Assembly: GCA_002367335.1 (NCBI GenBank)
Contig: DFBI01000050.1
Coordinates: 3,113 to 8,316, forward strand
Reading direction: 5' to 3'
From: Syntrophaceae bacterium UBA3084
Lineage (GTDB): Bacteria > Desulfobacterota > Syntrophia > Syntrophales > UBA6807
DNA: 5,204 nucleotides
How positions within the stretch are numbered: the first letter of the stretch is position 1; the number at the start of each line of letters is the position of its first letter. Positions 5,108 to 5,204 of the stretch are shown here, one piece after another. The translations under genes were made by a program, and so were the position numbers. A model generated the notes under the pieces. That model searched no databases. It saw only the letters and a list, made by a program, of their open reading frames with translations, and was not told where the DNA came from.

Positions 5108-5166
5108 CATTCTGCAAAAATCTCATTTCTATTGTAGATTTTTCTACGAAAAGTTTTTACAGAATG
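5108..5166. repeat. Intergenic inverted repeat with an inner stem-loop
   Basis: CATTCTGCAAAAA (5108-5120) and TTTTTACAGAATG (5154-5166) are complementary at 12 of 13 positions. The single exception is a G-U wobble in minus-strand RNA and a C-A mismatch in plus-strand RNA. The 33-nt centre contains a second small perfect stem, GTAGA (5134-5138) and TCTAC (5143-5147), with a TTTT loop. It may be a cruciform operator, a terminator for a minus-strand gene beyond the edge, or a transcript leader structure; nothing here decides between these. Confidence 0.45.
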
Positions 5167-5204
5167 AAAATCGGATTAAATAAGGAAAAACTCGAATTTA
5201 TCGT
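5164..5204 (+). CDS. Possible 5' end of a divergent gene (runs off the window)
   Basis: ATG 5164 opens a frame of 13 complete codons, MKIGLNKEKLEFI, that continues past the window edge. The composition is protein-like, but the piece is too short to assign and has no good ribosome-binding site. The minus strand is also open from the edge to a TAA at 5159-5157, so direction is uncertain. If the plus frame is real, it is divergent from the SPOR-NlpC/P60 gene. Confidence 0.2.
   Translation, partial: MKIGLNKEKLEFI

Noticed and set aside
5125..5147. ATTTCT..ATTGTAGAT resembles the 3' stem-loop of Cas12a-type CRISPR direct repeats.
   Set aside because: Only one copy, the stem is incomplete, there are no spacers or cas genes, and the AT-rich context makes chance likely.

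Overview
The window reads as chromosomal DNA of a Gram-negative bacterium. It carries a LolA-like lipoprotein-sorting protein fragment, a beta-barrel outer-membrane protein with a signal peptide, a lipobox cell-wall hydrolase, and several palindromic REP-type intergenic repeats. The gene mix, including isoleucine synthesis by the citramalate route, fits a deltaproteobacterial (Desulfobacterota-like) genome. That placement is an inference from general gene style, not proven by a marker.

Left part, 1-2319, plus strand. The 3' end of a COG2834-type outer-membrane lipoprotein-sorting protein (1-357) is followed by about 600 bp of accessory DNA. That DNA holds two diverged inverted REP-like elements (387-423 and 480-516). 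It then holds a small AT-rich GIY-YIG endonuclease gene (627-887) flanked by two perfect 28-bp inverted palindromic repeats (536-563 and 918-945). The endonuclease gene appears to have lost its last codons through a Trp-to-TGA change. An outer-membrane barrel protein follows; its true start is probably the GTG at 967, because longer versions are translated from the repeat. The two envelope genes may once have been closer neighbours.

Right part, 2338-5204, minus strand. A complete citramalate synthase gene (cimA, first step of the pyruvate/acetyl-CoA route to isoleucine) converges on the barrel gene with an 18-bp gap. Upstream of cimA lies the main discovery. A 26-codon leader ORF (4093 to 4013) has 10 isoleucine codons. 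It overlaps and precedes three mutually exclusive RNA pairings, 1:2, 2:3 and 3:4, the last being a 16-bp terminator-type hairpin just ahead of the cimA ribosome-binding site. This is the full layout of an ilv/thr-type leader-peptide transcription attenuator, here placed on cimA. A TTGACA-containing promoter candidate precedes it.

Further upstream is a SPOR plus NlpC/P60 peptidoglycan endopeptidase lipoprotein, whose N-terminal extension also runs through a dispersed repeat. The last about 80 bases hold a long inverted repeat and possibly the first codons of a divergent gene.
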